DNA from: Opitutaceae bacterium
GTDB taxonomy: Bacteria; Verrucomicrobiota; Verrucomicrobiia; Opitutales; Opitutaceae
DNA length: 64,000 nucleotides
Direction of reading: 5' to 3'
Assembly: GCA_030648295.1 (NCBI GenBank)
Contig: JAUSID010000168.1
Location: 1-64,000, forward strand
In this document: piece after piece, positions 62,447-64,000 of the stretch
Layout of the letters: each line of letters opens with the position of its first letter
How positions within the stretch are numbered: position 1 is the stretch's first letter
Program-made: the position numbers and the translations under genes
The notes under the pieces: model-generated
Database searches by the model: none
Seen by the model: only the letters and a program-made list of their open reading frames with translations
What the model was told of the DNA's origin: nothing

Positions 62447-64000
62447 TCACTTCTTCGGTGTCGGAGCCGCCGCGGCCTCGGTCGCAAAAAATGCTTCGGC
62501 GCCCTGCGCGGCCACGGCCTTAATCTCCGCGGGTGCGAGCGCACGTCCCAGCACGACGATATCGTCGAGGTTGCCGTTGAACTGCTCGTCGCTGCCGAGA
62601 TCGGCGTCCTCACCCACCAGGAGATCGCGCGCCAGCCTGATCGGCGCGCCCCCCGGCAGCCAGCCCTCGCCCACCGGCTCGCCATCAAAATAAAACCGCA
62701 CGTGCCCCTCGTCGTACGTAACGGCGAGGTGGTGGTATTTTTCCGACTGCACCGTGATCGGATCCGAAAGCAGCGGGATGCCGTGTGCGATCAGCCGGAG
62801 ACCGGACAGCACCCGCCCGCTCGGATCGTAATCGAACACCAGTTCGGATCCGTTCACCGGCCGGTTGCCGTTATACGCACTGAACAACCGGGCATGCTTC
62901 CGCTCCGTGCTCCGCGCCATCAGCGCCAGCGTGAATGTCCGGCCCAGCTCCGCCGTTCCGGAAATCTGCAGCGTGTTCAGCGGCCGCCAGGGCGAGGCGA
63001 CCGCAACCGACTGACGTCCGCGCCCCGCGTTCTTCTCCTCGCGATCGATCTTGCTCGTGCCGAGGAACCGCAACTCATGGCGCGGCGCCGACGCGATCGC
63101 ATTGGGGACGACCTTGCCGTTTGCCTTTTCAAACGTGAACAGCGCCGCGAGCTTCGCGGGCGCAGGTTGCTCCGCCACCCGAACGGCATCGCCCGCATGA
63201 AAGGAATACAGCGACGCGTTCTTCAGCCAGAACCGCAGCTTCAGCGGCCCGGCCTGCGCCGGCAGTTCGTCATGTTCCTGCCATGACACGACCTGGTCGA
63301 TGCCGTCGCCGCGCGGTTCGTTGAACTCGCGCCGGCGGTATCCGGGCAGCACCCGGTCGTTGGCATCGAGAACCTCGACCTGCACCAGTCCCTTCGCCGC
63401 CTCGCAGTTGAGGCGAAGTATTCCCGTCAGCCCAAGCAGCGGCTTCGTGACGACCGAACCGGGGTTGTCGTCGCCATCGAGCGAGGCGAAACCGTCCGCG
63501 CGCAGCGTCCCCATCCCGACCGCCGAATGAAACGGCAGGTAATCATGCAGGCCGTCGTATCCGGAATAGTATACGCGCAGCTCGTCGCCCACGCGCAGGA
63601 GCGAGGAACCGACATCGAGCATGCCGTGATCCCAGCTCCGCTTCGGGCCCGTTTCCAGGATCGGGGGCCGGTCACCATCCTGCCGCCGCCAGTGCACTCC
63701 GTCCCGGCTCGTCACCAGCTCGATGAAAATCGGCCCGTGGAAATAGCCCTCGTCGTCCTCCGCCCGGTAAATCGAGAGCAGCCCGATATACATGTTCTGA
63801 TACGGGAAAACGGAGCAGCGGTAGAAGTGCGTGCGCTGGATCGAGCCCGGCGGAGCCCAGCGATCGTCGAAATCGTCCGGCGCCATCACCAGCCGGAGCG
63901 CCGGCCAGGATTCGAAACGCGTCTCCTCGCTGAAACCGATCCCGCGCCGGCGCAGTCCGTTCACCCCCACATTCACCTTGGCGTATCCACGATAGCGATT
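62447..64000 (-). CDS. Propeller-type protein with C-terminal LamG-like domain (runs off the right edge)
   Basis: Minus frame stays open past M at 63976 (NRYRGYAKVNVGVNGLRRRGIG); FTLALMARSTERKHARLFSAYN..YHHLAVTYDEGHVRFYFDGEPVGEGWLPGG..FNGNLDDIVVLGRALAPAEIKAVAAQG. Confidence 0.72.
   Translation of the reverse strand, partial: NRYRGYAKVNVGVNGLRRRGIGFSEETRFESWPALRLVMAPDDFDDRWAPPGSIQRTHFYRCSVFPYQNMYIGLLSIYRAEDDEGYFHGPIFIELVTSRDGVHWRRQDGDRPPILETGPKRSWDHGMLDVGSSLLRVGDELRVYYSGYDGLHDYLPFHSAVGMGTLRADGFASLDGDDNPGSVVTKPLLGLTGILRLNCEAAKGLVQVEVLDANDRVLPGYRRREFNEPRGDGIDQVVSWQEHDELPAQAGPLKLRFWLKNASLYSFHAGDAVRVAEQPAPAKLAALFTFEKANGKVVPNAIASAPRHELRFLGTSKIDREEKNAGRGRQSVAVASPWRPLNTLQISGTAELGRTFTLALMARSTERKHARLFSAYNGNRPVNGSELVFDYDPSGRVLSGLRLIAHGIPLLSDPITVQSEKYHHLAVTYDEGHVRFYFDGEPVGEGWLPGGAPIRLARDLLVGEDADLGSDEQFNGNLDDIVVLGRALAPAEIKAVAAQGAEAFFATEAAAAPTPKK

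Noticed and set aside
1-64000. Prophage, integron, transposase or biosynthetic gene cluster
   Set aside because: No integrase, transposase, structural phage, NRPS/PKS or similar signatures in any plausible coding ORF.

Overview
High-GC 64 kb bacterial chromosome segment. Gene content (Opitutaceae-type TonB-dependent receptors, sulfatase, DUF4838 proteins, PL10-like pectate lyase, SSS symporters) suggests Verrucomicrobia/Opitutales; this lineage call is inference. About 36 protein genes are supported, and most belong to carbohydrate-utilisation modules. No rRNA, tRNA, CRISPR array or transposase was recognised. The main candidate system is a divergent block (about 24.5-36.7 kb). It holds a DeoR regulator, FGGY kinase and ceramidase-like hydrolase facing a class III aminotransferase, an active-site-divergent NagB homologue, an amidohydrolase, an SSS symporter and a large unrecognised secreted protein. 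Two distant promoter regions in this block (upstream of deoR and upstream of the aminotransferase) share an exact gapped motif, GTGAG-N13-TTGACATT-N5-ACACG, that no annotation explains. The window also carries at least seven families of short inverted-repeat intergenic elements. Some appear to be recruited in-frame into proteins: the loops of the TPR membrane protein at 8.8-11 kb, and the N-termini of ORFs at 13.3 and 19.0 kb. Gene relics are visible too: a sulfatase C-terminus and an orphan TPR unit. Many long antisense ORFs are GC artefacts. All coordinates were read by eye, and family names come from recognised sequence patterns, not database searches.
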